64,000 nucleotides of DNA from Setoptus koraiensis (taxonomy: Eukaryota; Arthropoda), in contig CM106586.1 in assembly GCA_048013815.1 (NCBI GenBank), positions 10,974,001 through 11,038,000 on the forward strand, read 5' to 3'. Each line of letters begins with the position of its first letter. Position 1 is the first letter of the stretch. The notes under the pieces were generated by a model that had not been told where the DNA came from, did not search any database, and saw nothing but the letters and a program-made list of their open reading frames with translations. The position numbers and the translations under genes were made by a program. This document shows, one piece after another, positions 31,964 through 41,170 of the stretch.

Positions 31964-34068
31964 ATGGCAAACACAGATGAGGTTAAAGAGTTGACCATCA
32001 ATGCCATACTGATAGATGTATTCAGATTTCTTGTAAGCCAAGAACAAACGACCATCCTATTGGATAAATTGCAATCGGCAAATATCCTTGCAATTTCAAA
32101 CGAATCCACTTCAAAACAACAACAGACCACCAATGATAGCCAAACCACCACCACCAATACCAAGTCTGCGGCTCGTGCCAGAACAAATCTAACAATAAGA
32201 TGTCTAGATTTGAGTAGGATATTTGAAGAGAAGAAGATAGACCTTTACAAAAATGTTACACTCAATAATATGAATCAAGTTTTATTCGACAGAATACTGA
32301 TAGAGGACTATTCATCATGCCAGCAATTAGTTTCATTAAATATTTCGCCCTCGGCTCTCAACACACCAAATCTAGATTCTGAGTCGGTGGCTAACTCGTT
32401 TAATCCGGCCGACAGTCAGATATTGCGCTATTTATATGGCTGCTATTACAGGCTGCAACAAATCAAAAGTCAACAAAAGTTCAGCTCCTTGAAGGACCAA
32501 CTGACCTCAGTTGAAAACCTCATCATTGATCAGGTTCTACTTTATCTGATTCAACCAGATGTTTTTCCCGATAGAGAAAAACGATATAAAAGTGACGAAC
32601 AAGGAGGCTCACCTCCACTATTATTGAATTTGGTTACTCATTATCTGAAAAGTGCAGCCGAGTTGCATTGTGATATTATACAAAGATTTGTTGATACTAT
32701 CGGAGAACGAGGTGGAGCCAACTATGATTCAGATAGTTTATTTACTATTATCAAACCAATTTGCACTAGATTGTCACAATTGTTTGTGAAAATATCAATT
32801 GATGATCCAAAGGTACCGGAGCTAGTACAAATACTGAGAGTATTCGTACAAGAACCCAATATGGCGGTGGCGTTTATACAATTCAATTCACTTAGAATTG
32901 ACAATTCTGTAGCATACCAGAACACTCTGATTGGCTATCTACTCAGCGTGTCTTCACTACCTAGAACTAGCCAATCTAATTGTACATTTTTTCAGAATCC
33001 ATCTAGATTAGCGCAAAGTGAGCACAATTTTACGGAGACTCAAATAGGGCTTAAATTACAAACTATAGGAGCCGAGGCCCACAAACTATTCCATATCTTA
33101 CTTAAGATGCCTCAATCGCGCGGCCTCTTCTTGGAATGGCTCGGCAAGTGTTTGTATACATTTAAGGATAGAAAAAAGTTGTGGAGCAATCAATTACTTA
33201 TGGCCACTAGCACAATATCAGTGAACGACGGGTTTCTCATGAATTTACTTACCGCAATGTTGCATCTATGTGAACCGTTCGTAGGACCGTACAAAAGGAC
33301 GCTGGAAAACGCAGCCAGGTTGGACAGGAAATTGCTCAAGATAGATCCAAGATATTGCAAAATATCTACAGTACCTAAGTCAAATCAAGTCAAAAAACCG
33401 GGTGAATCAGGAGCGGCAGCAATAGAACAGCAGTCAAAATCATCCAACAATACAGCCCACTTTTTAGGTTTATGCGAAGAGACATTCTTTGTTGATGCTT
33501 CAGATGAAATTGCATCTTTCGAGCCTCAAGCGAATTTTATCAGCGAACTCGTCGACCTATGTATCTTGTGCTGAAATACTTGTGGGGAAAGCAACAGCAC
33601 AGGGCCAAGTTGATTGAACTTGCCGACGAAGCGGAACGTAATATTGAATCAGCAAGGCCACTTTTGTTTTTGCGCTTTATAAATCTTTTGATGAATGATG
33701 CCATCTTTTTGTTAGATGAAGCTCTTGGTTATATGAGTACATTAAGAGAGACACAAATCCAAAGAGGAACGGTGGAGTGGACGCAAATGTCAGAGCAACA
33801 GCGCGCTCAAGCTGAGGCTAACGCCAATCATGTTGGTAGACTAGCTAGATTTCATAATGTCCTTGGACTTTCAACAATTAGTACATTGGCATGGTTGACT
33901 ACCGAAGTAAAAACTATTTTTTCACATGCCACCCTCGTGGATAGAGTGGCCAATATGTTGAACTACTTTTTGGTTCATTTAGTTGGGCCTAAAATGAAAA
34001 ATTTCAAGGTCAAAGATCAAAACGAGTACGAGTTTGAACCTAAAGAGCTAGTTGGACTCTCCAACTAG
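31964..34068 (+). pseudogene. UBE4A: UBE4A (ubiquitin conjugation factor E4) relic: centre and U-box deleted
   Basis: UBE4A extends ubiquitin chains through a C-terminal U-box that recruits E2. The first frame (31964-33573, 536 aa) matches the N-terminal half (LYGCYYRLQQI, FLEWLGKCLYTFKDRKKLW, LTAMLHLCEPF). It then shifts frame at a junction near 33556. The second frame (to 34068) resumes at MYLVLKYLWG and holds the highly conserved LFLRFINLLMNDAIFLLDEA, LARFHNVLG and LNYFLVHLVGPKM. Roughly 250 residues are missing between the halves. The gene stops right after the EPKELVG position, so the whole U-box is absent. The two frames overlap, so no intron can rescue the shift. The stop shares the palindrome CTAG with the stop of convergent DCTN5. 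Confidence 0.87.
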
Positions 34069-34673
34069 AGCTCGTCTATGTTTGCCGGTTCGCGATTCTG
34101 CTGTGCCATTTGAGCTTCTTCTTGTATACGTGGGTCCATTTTGACAAAGTTGGCATAGTAACTTTTGGTGAAATCGGTCATTATATCCTGAGTGCATTCT
34201 GGCAATTCGCCACTCATCAGGCCTGGCGACCCCGAAAATACTGAGAAGGTGGGTACAATTGTGCCTGGTGCCAATATTGTATTGTCCGCAATCGCGCAAC
34301 AATTTTTCAAAACCGAGTGGCGTCCAATAACGCAATTCTTTCCTATGTGAACATATGAGCCAACTATAGAGGCATTAATTACGCTATTTTCACCAATAAA
34401 TACATGATCGCCTATTTGCATACCGAAGAACGCTACCCCTTTAGCGTATCTCTTGAAAGGCGGCCTGATGATAGCTTTGCTGCTTATTACACAATGGCGT
34501 CCTATTTTGACATTTGCCAGATCTCCTCTTATAATACCGTCTGACTGGATGAGAGTCTTCCCGTTCAACATGATATTCTGACTGCCACACAAAACCGATT
34601 TCCTACATACTTTGTTTCCCGAGGCAGTCTCAATGTAATTGGACGGATTGTAATATACAACTGGTGGTTCCAT
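34065..34673 (-). CDS. DCTN5: Dynactin subunit 5 (p25)
   Basis: p25 caps the pointed end of the dynactin filament and helps link dynein to membrane cargo. The 202-aa frame starts [20 protein letters not shown] and matches the family throughout: [93 protein letters not shown]. These hexapeptide-like repeats form the left-handed beta-helix. It is about 20 residues longer than the human protein because of an acidic tail ([19 protein letters not shown]). It is intact and intronless. Its ATG lies 35 bp from a large inverted repeat shared with TAF3, and its stop overlaps the stop of the UBE4A relic. Confidence 0.97.
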   Translation of the reverse strand: MEPPVVYYNPSNYIETASGNKVCRKSVLCGSQNIMLNGKTLIQSDGIIRGDLANVKIGRHCVISSKAIIRPPFKRYAKGVAFFGMQIGDHVFIGENSVINASIVGSYVHIGKNCVIGRHSVLKNCCAIADNTILAPGTIVPTFSVFSGSPGLMSGELPECTQDIMTDFTKSYYANFVKMDPRIQEEAQMAQQNREPANIDEL

Positions 34674-34707
34674 TTTTGGTCTCTTTCGTTTTGGCGATTA
34701 TCGTAGT

Positions 34708-35367
34708 AGGATGGAGCTTTGAAAATTGTGGCCCATTTATGTGTGGCAATCAATAAATACAATCAATCTTGAAAGATTGTTGGTAAATATAGCGATAATG
34801 TGTTCCTCCAAATGGAGATTTTCAACAACAACAACAATAAAGCACTGCGGAATACGTACGCTAGCCTCCACAGTTCATTTTTCGTGCAGCTGATTTCGAC
34901 TTTCTGTGCAATTCTCACCGAAGACAACCGAAGATAAGGCGACACAATGTCGGCACAGTGAGCACACGAAAAATACAATGTGGAGGCGCTTACCTGAAAT
35001 ACGAAAATTTTTATTCGGAAAATTCATGGCGCATAGTTTGAAATAAGTTTCACTCCTAGTGATGGGAGGCAGCTCCCCGAGCTTCCTCCCTGCCCCCGGG
35101 CGAGACGAGGGAGCAAGTCGGGGAGCAGGATATTTCTTGCTGCCTCCCATCACTAGAAGTGAAACTTATTTCAAACTATGCGCCATAAATTGTTCGAATA
35201 AAAATTTTCGTATTTCAGGTACGTATTCCGCAGTGCGTTATTGTTGTTGTTGAAAATCTCCATTTGGAGAAACACATTATCGCTATATTTACCAACAATC
35301 TTCCAAGATTGATTGTATTTATTGATTGCCACACATAAATGGGCCACAATTTTCAAAGCTCCATCCT
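34708..35367. repeat. 660-bp imperfect inverted repeat covering the DCTN5/TAF3 bidirectional promoter
   Basis: The left arm (34708-35073) and right arm (35139-35367) are reverse complements around a GC-rich spacer of about 65 bp that itself contains CTCCCCGA...TCGGGGAG. The outer ends match at AGGATGGAGCTTTGAAAATT against AATTTTCAAAGCTCCATCCT. The right arm includes the TAF3 start codon and about ten codons, so the left arm holds an inverted copy of them. The arms differ by scattered substitutions, the CAA/GTT copy number and a 134-bp insertion in the left arm. The divergence shows an old duplication, not a cloning or amplification chimera. Confidence 0.93.
34860..34993. mobile_element. 134-bp MITE-like insertion with about 30-bp terminal inverted repeats
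   Basis: Present in the left arm of the inverted repeat and absent from the right arm, which preserves the empty site AATACGTACCTGAAAT. The insertion is flanked by TAC on both sides. Its ends are inverted: GCTAGCCTCCACAGTTCATT with TTTTCGTGCAGC at one end, and at the other (reverse-complemented) AGCGCCTCCACATTGTATTT with TTCGTGTGC. It has no coding capacity. This fits a short non-autonomous DNA transposon with a 3-4 bp target duplication. I cannot name the superfamily. Confidence 0.8.
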
Positions 35368-37579
35368 CAGGGTGGTGGTGGGCCAAGTGTGTGAAGCTGT
35401 CGGATACAATTCGATCACACAACAAAGTCTAGAAATTCTAGTAGATCTCCTCAGAAATAGAATTATACTTTATGGAAGTTTGTCTGCCGAGCTATGCAAC
35501 CTCAACTCGCGTGTGGAGCCGACCATTTACGATGTACTCAGAGCATTCAAACTTTTGCGAGTTTCCATAGATGGCCTACAGGATCATATATCAAACGTGG
35601 AAATACCTCCAATTCCACTCAAGATTCGTCCAAATTATCCGGCCAAACCGGTGAATAGAATACAGCGTCACCTATTGATTGATGACCTTTTGGAGGCAAC
35701 GAAAAACAAAGCTAACGTTTCTGACTCTGCGGCTGTCGATTCCGAAGAGGCCGCTCAACAGAATTCAACTCCTTCTTCGACTCTTATGAAAGACATGTTC
35801 GCCGATGTACTGAACAGTTTCAAAGATGTTGCCCCTGTTTCGGCTGACAAGACAATCAGGCCCCCTAGTCCCAGATCTGTTAGTACAGTTATCAAGATCA
35901 AGAAAACAGCCTCACCTTTACCTGATGAAAACAAGGTTGATCATTTGCTACACCAATCGACAACCTCCAGACCTAAGACTCTAGCCGAAAGAAAAGCTCT
36001 GCCTTTAGATTTAGATACAAAGAGCTTCTTAAAAATATCGAGGCGACAGATAGGTGAGAAAAAACGAGGCAGAAAATCTCTCAAAGAGACCAAGGAAAGA
36101 GAGAAAGAAGATCTTCGGGCCCTAAAGAAGAAGATGGCATCTAAGACCGTGATGAAAGCAGTCAAATTGAGCAAGAAGGAAAAGAGTTCCAAAGATAAAT
36201 CGAAGAAGATCAAAAAATCTTCATTGAATCAATCTCCTGGACATTCCCCTCTGCCCACAGATAATCCCATCAAGATCCCAAAGAAGAGAGGTCGAAAGCC
36301 CAAGAAAGATAAACTACTCGCAGAAGAGTCTGTCACCCCCCAAAAGAAAGTTGGGCGAGTAAAATCCGGTAAAAAACTAAAACTGGATAAGAGGCGCAAG
36401 AAGACGGGAGATAAAATGAAAGTGAAACTCGACAAGGAGAAATCCAAGAGTGAGAATAATGTAAATGATGATGCAGTCATTGATCCTGAGCAAGGTATCC
36501 CGGCAGATGAAATGGTCGACGTTCCTCCCAAAAAGATTGAAAAGAAGAGAGGCAGAAAATCCAAGAAAGAGTTAGAAGCTCTGGCTTTGGCGGAGCAAAA
36601 GGCACTTCTGGCCAAGATTGATTCCGAGGATGATAAACGAAGGGAACTAGAAATGGAGCAAGAAAAAAGATTAGAGAAGGAGAGAGAGGAGATGGAGAGG
36701 ACCAAGAGAGAGGAAGAGAAGGAGCGAGAAAGAGAAGTGGAGAGAGAAAAGGAAAGAGAAAAGGAGAGGGAGAGAGAAAGGGAAAGAGAGAAAAAAATAT
36801 TGGAATGGGAAAGAGAACAGCAAGAGAAGGAAAAAGAAAGGCAAAAAGAAAAAGAGCGAGAAGCAGAAGAAGAGAGGCAAAGAGAGAAAGAAAGAGAAAA
36901 GACCAAGACGAAGGACAGGGTCAAGGAGAAGGTGGACACGGGATTCTCCGGCGAAGTCACGAAGAAAAAGAAGAAAGCCGGAAAAGCTGGTCGCAAGAAA
37001 AAGAACCAATGCATTATTATTACAGAAACTGTCGATACAGAGGATGCTCCGCGAACTGACGAGCAAGAGTGGTTTTGTCCTGCTTGTGGTAAGGCTGATG
37101 ACGGTTCACTCATGTTAGAGTGCGAAACATGTAAGAATTGGTATCATTTCAGCTGCACTGCGTTGACCAAACAGCCAGACGAGGAAGAAGACTGGTTTTG
37201 TGATCTTTGTCTTCAAGCTGCTTTGAAATCGAAGCAATCCAAAGCGAAAGAGGTGAAAGTTTCAAAAGATCGAAGGGATTCTAAAGAGAACAAAGAAAAA
37301 AGCCGCGATCCAAAACCATCTACTTCCAAGGTGCCCACTGAAGTCATTCCTGAGGCCGCTGATTCAGATGATGCCGCTTGTCCTGTGTGTAATAAAACCG
37401 ACGACGGTTCTCTCATGCTTCAATGCGAGGATCCCGACTGTGCAAAGTGGTTTCATGGAAGTTGTGTAAATATTTATGTAACACCAAGTGAAACAGAGCC
37501 ATGGTTTTGTAAGAAATGCGTGGAGAAACAACAATTATACCTTAATACGGCCTATGACAAACGCAAGCGAAGGAAATGA
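35339..37579 (+). CDS. TAF3: TFIID subunit TAF3 with histone fold and two PHD fingers
   Basis: TAF3 pairs with TAF10 in TFIID, and its PHD finger reads H3K4me3. The 746-aa single-exon frame starts MGHNFQSSILRVVVGQ; residues 5-75 form the TAF3-type histone fold (GYNSITQQSLEILVDLL). Three AT-hook-like KKRGRK motifs lie near residues 240, 313 and 400, then a very charged E/R/K helix at about 430-540. PHD1 (about 573-626, WFCPACGKADDGSLMLECET) and PHD2 (about 678-730, CPVCNKTDDGSLMLQCEDPD) share the DDGSLML core. Human and fly TAF3 have a single C-terminal PHD, so the second is unusual. The first ten codons lie in the inverted repeat. An AATAAA is at 37671-37676. Confidence 0.95.
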   Translation: MGHNFQSSILRVVVGQVCEAVGYNSITQQSLEILVDLLRNRIILYGSLSAELCNLNSRVEPTIYDVLRAFKLLRVSIDGLQDHISNVEIPPIPLKIRPNYPAKPVNRIQRHLLIDDLLEATKNKANVSDSAAVDSEEAAQQNSTPSSTLMKDMFADVLNSFKDVAPVSADKTIRPPSPRSVSTVIKIKKTASPLPDENKVDHLLHQSTTSRPKTLAERKALPLDLDTKSFLKISRRQIGEKKRGRKSLKETKEREKEDLRALKKKMASKTVMKAVKLSKKEKSSKDKSKKIKKSSLNQSPGHSPLPTDNPIKIPKKRGRKPKKDKLLAEESVTPQKKVGRVKSGKKLKLDKRRKKTGDKMKVKLDKEKSKSENNVNDDAVIDPEQGIPADEMVDVPPKKIEKKRGRKSKKELEALALAEQKALLAKIDSEDDKRRELEMEQEKRLEKEREEMERTKREEEKEREREVEREKEREKEREREREREKKILEWEREQQEKEKERQKEKEREAEEERQREKEREKTKTKDRVKEKVDTGFSGEVTKKKKKAGKAGRKKKNQCIIITETVDTEDAPRTDEQEWFCPACGKADDGSLMLECETCKNWYHFSCTALTKQPDEEEDWFCDLCLQAALKSKQSKAKEVKVSKDRRDSKENKEKSRDPKPSTSKVPTEVIPEAADSDDAACPVCNKTDDGSLMLQCEDPDCAKWFHGSCVNIYVTPSETEPWFCKKCVEKQQLYLNTAYDKRKRRK

Positions 37580-37977
37580 CCACAACCATGATTGTTTTAA
37601 CTCATCAAACGAATGAACTTAATTGATCTCTACTTTTTTTTATATATGCCATGTATATAACACTGATAAGAATAAATTATTATCTCTACATTGACTGTAT
37701 ACTAGGAAGTAAAGTGAAGTGGCGAGGTCTTCCGGAGCGGGTGTTCACCATCAACCATAACCTTCCCATCACAAAGGACTCATATTTGTTTGAAAGTTGC
37801 GCTTAGGTGTGCCCCAATGAGTGATGTTGGGAAAGGCTCAGTAGAGGCGCATCGAGCGTCGCTATGAGGCATGTGTTTTGTTTTTTGTTTGGTTAGGGAT
37901 GAATGAATTTTGGTCCGATAAACTATTATTTCTGAAGTATAGATTGGGTTCATTTACATGGGAATATTGACACGGAC
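37580..37977. other. TAF3 3' region and MRPS18C upstream region
   Basis: It contains the TAF3 poly(A) signal at 37671. Between about 37,708 and 37,806 a plus-strand stretch reads KVKWRGLPERVFTINHNLPI and then TKDSYLFESCA and a stop. It looks like coding sequence without a start and may be another gene remnant. I cannot identify it. Confidence 0.35.
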
Positions 37978-38382
37978 ATGTCTACACTACTGAGAACCAT
38001 CGGCTGGCCTTTCAAGCCTCTTGTGATGAGAACTGTCACCCAAAGCCAATTCAGGATGTTACATGAGGATGAACATACGGGTATCATATCAGCCCCGAGC
38101 CCATTCGAGAGACCCAAAGCCAAATGCATTTTGTGCGAATATAAAATTGATCTGGACTACAAGAATACAAGATTACTTAGTCAGTTCTTATCTCCATTCA
38201 CGGGAGAGATTTACGATAAACACATAACAGGATTGTGTGAGAAACAACAAACTATTTTGGAGAAAGAGGTAAAAAAATCCAGACAAGCACTTCTCATGCC
38301 TTGGATTTATAAGAAACCCAAATTCAATAAGGACCCACCACTCTTCAATCCTGACAAACCTCGAAGAGCCAATCCATATTGA
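37978..38382 (+). CDS. MRPS18C: Mitochondrial small-subunit ribosomal protein bS18m (S18C)
   Basis: The 134-aa frame has a basic N-terminal region typical of a mitochondrial targeting sequence (MSTLLRTIGWPFKPLVMRTV). The bS18 core follows: CILCEYKIDLDYKNTRLLSQ and then FLSPFTGEIYDKHITGLCEK, ending in a basic tail (PWIYKKPKFNKDPP). The protein is part of the 28S mitoribosomal subunit. The two-cysteine KCxLC motif is kept. The SPFTG...HITGLC signature and the C-terminal MPW.YK.P pattern fit the S18C paralogue better than S18A or S18B. The frame is single-exon and convergent with RIOK2, the stops being about 90 bp apart. Confidence 0.95.
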   Translation: MSTLLRTIGWPFKPLVMRTVTQSQFRMLHEDEHTGIISAPSPFERPKAKCILCEYKIDLDYKNTRLLSQFLSPFTGEIYDKHITGLCEKQQTILEKEVKKSRQALLMPWIYKKPKFNKDPPLFNPDKPRRANPY

Positions 38383-38387
38383 ATTTC

Positions 38388-38461
38388 AACACTTTTGAAT
38401 CACTTCGGGTTTATTAATTAGAAAAACACTTTTGAATCACTTCGGGTTTATTAATTAGAAA
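38388..38461. repeat. 37-bp perfect tandem duplication carrying the RIOK2 poly(A) signal
   Basis: Two identical 37-bp copies beginning AACACTTTTGAATCACTTCG fill the space between the convergent MRPS18C and RIOK2 stops. Each contains TTTATT (38410-38415 and 38447-38452), which is AATAAA on the RIOK2 strand. RIOK2 therefore has a duplicated polyadenylation signal 19-61 bp after its stop. Confidence 0.95.
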
Positions 38462-38470
38462 TAACATCAA

Positions 38471-39895
38471 TTAAAAACAGTCCCCGTATGAAGCCGCGTC
38501 CTCAGCTGAAATTTGTTGGTTAGTTTTTCGTCTTCTCCTCACTGGATTGGCTTCACCTTTGATGTTCTTAGGCTTAGCGGCCTGTCTTTTCTTCTTATTC
38601 ATCTCCTTTTTTATTAATTCAGCTCTTAGTTTACGTCGAGCTTCGTCACGACTTATAGTAATTGCGGAAAATTGAGACATACAATCGTCGAGATCAGCTG
38701 CTTCATCTGGAATATCTGATTCGGAACATTGCTCATCACTAGAACGATCATGATCTACAATAGCATCCAACTGGGTATCTTGGCTATCTTCATTAATAAC
38801 TTGTAGATTGATAGAGAGCTCAGCATCGTCGACTTTTCCAACTTGAGCTTGAATTTCGTTCAAATTGCTCGCAGACCTTGTATTTTCCTCCGGGTTGTCT
38901 TCAACATCTGCTGATTCTAGGACATCTTTGAGGAACAACTCCATGGCGTCTGGCTCTTCTCTTACCACATCAATGTCGTCCCAAGTAGGTATGTTGTCGG
39001 AGGTATATCTGAATCTTTTTGCGAAAAACTCCACAATACAATTGACGTCTCTTTCGAAGTACTCTGGGGCTAGCTCATGATCTAGTCCCAGCATTTGGGG
39101 TAGATCAATTATTATTGGTACCAACTCTTCACAGGTGCCCGATTTCTCATTTTTTATTATGATGTTGAACTCGTTAAAATCTCCGTGAATCACTCTTGTT
39201 TCATTAGCGAATCGGAGGATCAACTCCATCAGTTTGTCGTACAAGTTGGCGATAATTTTATCTCTATTTGTTTCTTCGAAAGAATCCATAGTGAAATGAT
39301 TGAGTAAATGGCCATCGATCAATTCCATAACTACCACATGCCGATTATGATCTATTGGCTTTGGTACGGGTAGCTTTTTACAATGCATGTATCTCATAAA
39401 CTCGTATTCTCGTTGAGCCGCCTTTCTACTGAGATAGATCCAACTTGTTTTATTTTTACTCTTGGTATAAAAATCTCGTTTCTCCGACACCTTCCTGAAG
39501 CAGGTTCGTCCAAGACGATGAAACTTGATTGCATAATTGGTTGTTTGATCGGGAGACTGACAAATAAAGACATCACTCTCTTTGCCTACGCCAATTTGAT
39601 TGCCCACACCACCCAACACTTCTCTATGAGTAAGTGCATTCAAGGCGAGAAAATCGTAGCCATGATAAGTGAGACGGTAACCGTCATATCTCTTGCCTCT
39701 TTCGTAGGCTAATAATTTGTGCTTCGTGAGGTCCACCAATATTTTTCCACTGCCACCATACCTCAGTGTGGCTATTGAATTTATGAGTGGTCCAGGTACA
39801 AGTTCATGGTTTTTCATTCCCATTTCTACCGAGGTCAATATCTTGAAATCTTCGGCAGAAAGATAGCGTAATAAAGTTACATCCAATTTCACCAT
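38471..39895 (-). CDS. RIOK2: Atypical protein kinase/ATPase RIOK2
   Basis: RIOK2 is needed for final cytoplasmic maturation of the pre-40S ribosome. The 474-aa single-exon frame has the RIO2 winged helix at residues 1-90 (MVKLDVTLLRYLSAEDFKIL). Its nucleotide loop IGVGKESDVF spans 101-110, the lysine of YAIKFHRLG is K124, and the catalytic loop HGDFNEFN spans 237-244 (D239, N244). The metal-binding aspartate is D264 in IDLPQM, the usual motif being IDFPQM. A long acidic insert (about 320-430) and a basic tail (KKEMNKKKRQAAKPKN) follow. All catalytic residues are present. It lies head-to-head with BLOC1S5 across 530 bp. Confidence 0.98.
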   Translation of the reverse strand: MVKLDVTLLRYLSAEDFKILTSVEMGMKNHELVPGPLINSIATLRYGGSGKILVDLTKHKLLAYERGKRYDGYRLTYHGYDFLALNALTHREVLGGVGNQIGVGKESDVFICQSPDQTTNYAIKFHRLGRTCFRKVSEKRDFYTKSKNKTSWIYLSRKAAQREYEFMRYMHCKKLPVPKPIDHNRHVVVMELIDGHLLNHFTMDSFEETNRDKIIANLYDKLMELILRFANETRVIHGDFNEFNIIIKNEKSGTCEELVPIIIDLPQMLGLDHELAPEYFERDVNCIVEFFAKRFRYTSDNIPTWDDIDVVREEPDAMELFLKDVLESADVEDNPEENTRSASNLNEIQAQVGKVDDAELSINLQVINEDSQDTQLDAIVDHDRSSDEQCSESDIPDEAADLDDCMSQFSAITISRDEARRKLRAELIKKEMNKKKRQAAKPKNIKGEANPVRRRRKTNQQISAEDAASYGDCF

Positions 39896-40426
39896 GACTA
39901 TCTCCTTGATTGCCGCTTGATATCCAAATTAAATTAAATCAAATGGAAAAACGTTTGTAAAGGGTACAGATGTAAAAATAATGTACATTTACGTTTCCAA
40001 TATATCAATGAATAACATAAACCCTGCCATCGGTTTTTGCATCTTTGTAAGCACGTGGTACGCAGTCTCTTTTCAAAAGCAGTTCTTGAGATTGCCGGAA
40101 GGGGCGCTCCCGACTCGCAAAAACCTCCACAGTAATGCGTATTGCTGTAACTATGCAATGGTAAACAAACAATTTTGTCGGATGTACAATTGTCAGATGG
40201 GATCATCATTATCCTTATATTTTTTTTATGCAAATTTACCATATATATATCAGTATTATATATTCTCACTAGTTTTAGAAACTCTTTTAGCATTGAAGGC
40301 AAACGGGCATAATCTAGTGTAATCAAGCTCAATACACCATATCCAGCCAAAAGCAATTAAACAGATTGATTCTATAGTAATAATAATAGTAATAGTAGTA
40401 AGAGATAATAATAGAAACTTGCAATA
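39896..40426. promoter_or_regulatory. Divergent RIOK2/BLOC1S5 intergenic region
   Basis: AT-rich upstream DNA for both genes, with TATATATAT near 40240 and runs of TAATAATAG near 40375-40400. A minus-strand frame at 39934-40356 contains THYCGGFCESGAPLP and CLQRCKNRW, which look cysteine-rich, but it has no signal peptide or family match and overlaps both promoters. Confidence 0.4.
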
Positions 40427-40915
40427 ATGACTTGTCATAATACTTTAGCAGCCACAAAAGTAGCAGATCAGCTTATATCTAGGCTGTTCAATCATAAGCA
40501 ATTTACATCTGGCGAAATCAGATATTTAATCGAAGAATTTGAAGAACAATGCTCGTTAGATGGAACATTGGACAGGGCATTGAAGCAACAAGAAGATGTG
40601 AGAATTATCTCAGATTTAACTGAGAACAATCTATGCAAATTAGATGACAAGCAAGCTAATGATCTGAATGAACACATATCAGATTTGTTAGAATCAGGTG
40701 ATAGCCTTTTAAAACTGGAAACCAATGAGGAACAGAAAAGAAATAAATTACTGGAAGCATCTAGACTGGAGAGAAATACTGTTATGGAATCCAGTGCAAC
40801 TACAACACTGAATAAAAACAATCTAGTTGACGAAGCGTTCTTGAAGAAAGAACAAGAATTGGAGCAAAGATATTTGAAATTCGAGGAAAAAATCAACGAC
40901 ACTACTCAATTATAG
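40427..40915 (+). CDS. BLOC1S5: BLOC-1 complex subunit 5 (Muted)
   Basis: BLOC-1 acts in the biogenesis of lysosome-related organelles and in endosomal sorting. The 162-aa frame matches the Muted family best at residues 10-50: VADQLISRLFNHKQFTSGEI and then RYLIEEFEEQC, equivalent to the vertebrate (I)HSRLLDHRPVIQGETRYFVKEFEEKR segment. The rest is a predicted coiled coil (LESGDSLLKLETNEEQKRNK and KKEQELEQRYLKFEEKI), as expected for BLOC-1 subunits. It is single-exon, about 25 residues shorter than the human protein and intact. An AATAAA lies at 41117-41122. Confidence 0.8.
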   Translation: MTCHNTLAATKVADQLISRLFNHKQFTSGEIRYLIEEFEEQCSLDGTLDRALKQQEDVRIISDLTENNLCKLDDKQANDLNEHISDLLESGDSLLKLETNEEQKRNKLLEASRLERNTVMESSATTTLNKNNLVDEAFLKKEQELEQRYLKFEEKINDTTQL

Positions 40916-41170
40916 TATTAATACTAAAAATAATAATTAAGACAACTACGCACATTATGTAACAAACCAAATAAGCGATGAACTATAGCAAATTAAACTG
41001 GGACGATTCTACATTGTTCTCTTCCTTGTTTTCGCTCACTCTTCCTCATCAGGTGGGCGATATGCTTTCATGTGAGTTTGTATTGTTAAATCGAATGTTA
41101 AATTCAGTAAGATTTCAATAAAGAATACATCAAAATGCAAAGATGGCCAAGATCATTCTAATGACATTTT

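Noticed and set aside
34708-35367. Amplification or library chimera as the cause of the inverted repeat
   Set aside because: The arms differ by substitutions, repeat number and a 134-bp insertion, so they diverged over time; a chimera would give identical arms.
36229-37113. 294-aa Ser/Phe/Leu-rich minus-strand frame
   Set aside because: Antisense shadow of the Lys/Glu/Arg-rich part of TAF3.
39934-40356. Cysteine-rich minus-strand frame resembling a cystine-knot hormone
   Set aside because: Only a short stretch (YCGGFCESG) is suggestive; no signal peptide, wrong cysteine spacing, and it overlaps the RIOK2/BLOC1S5 promoter region.
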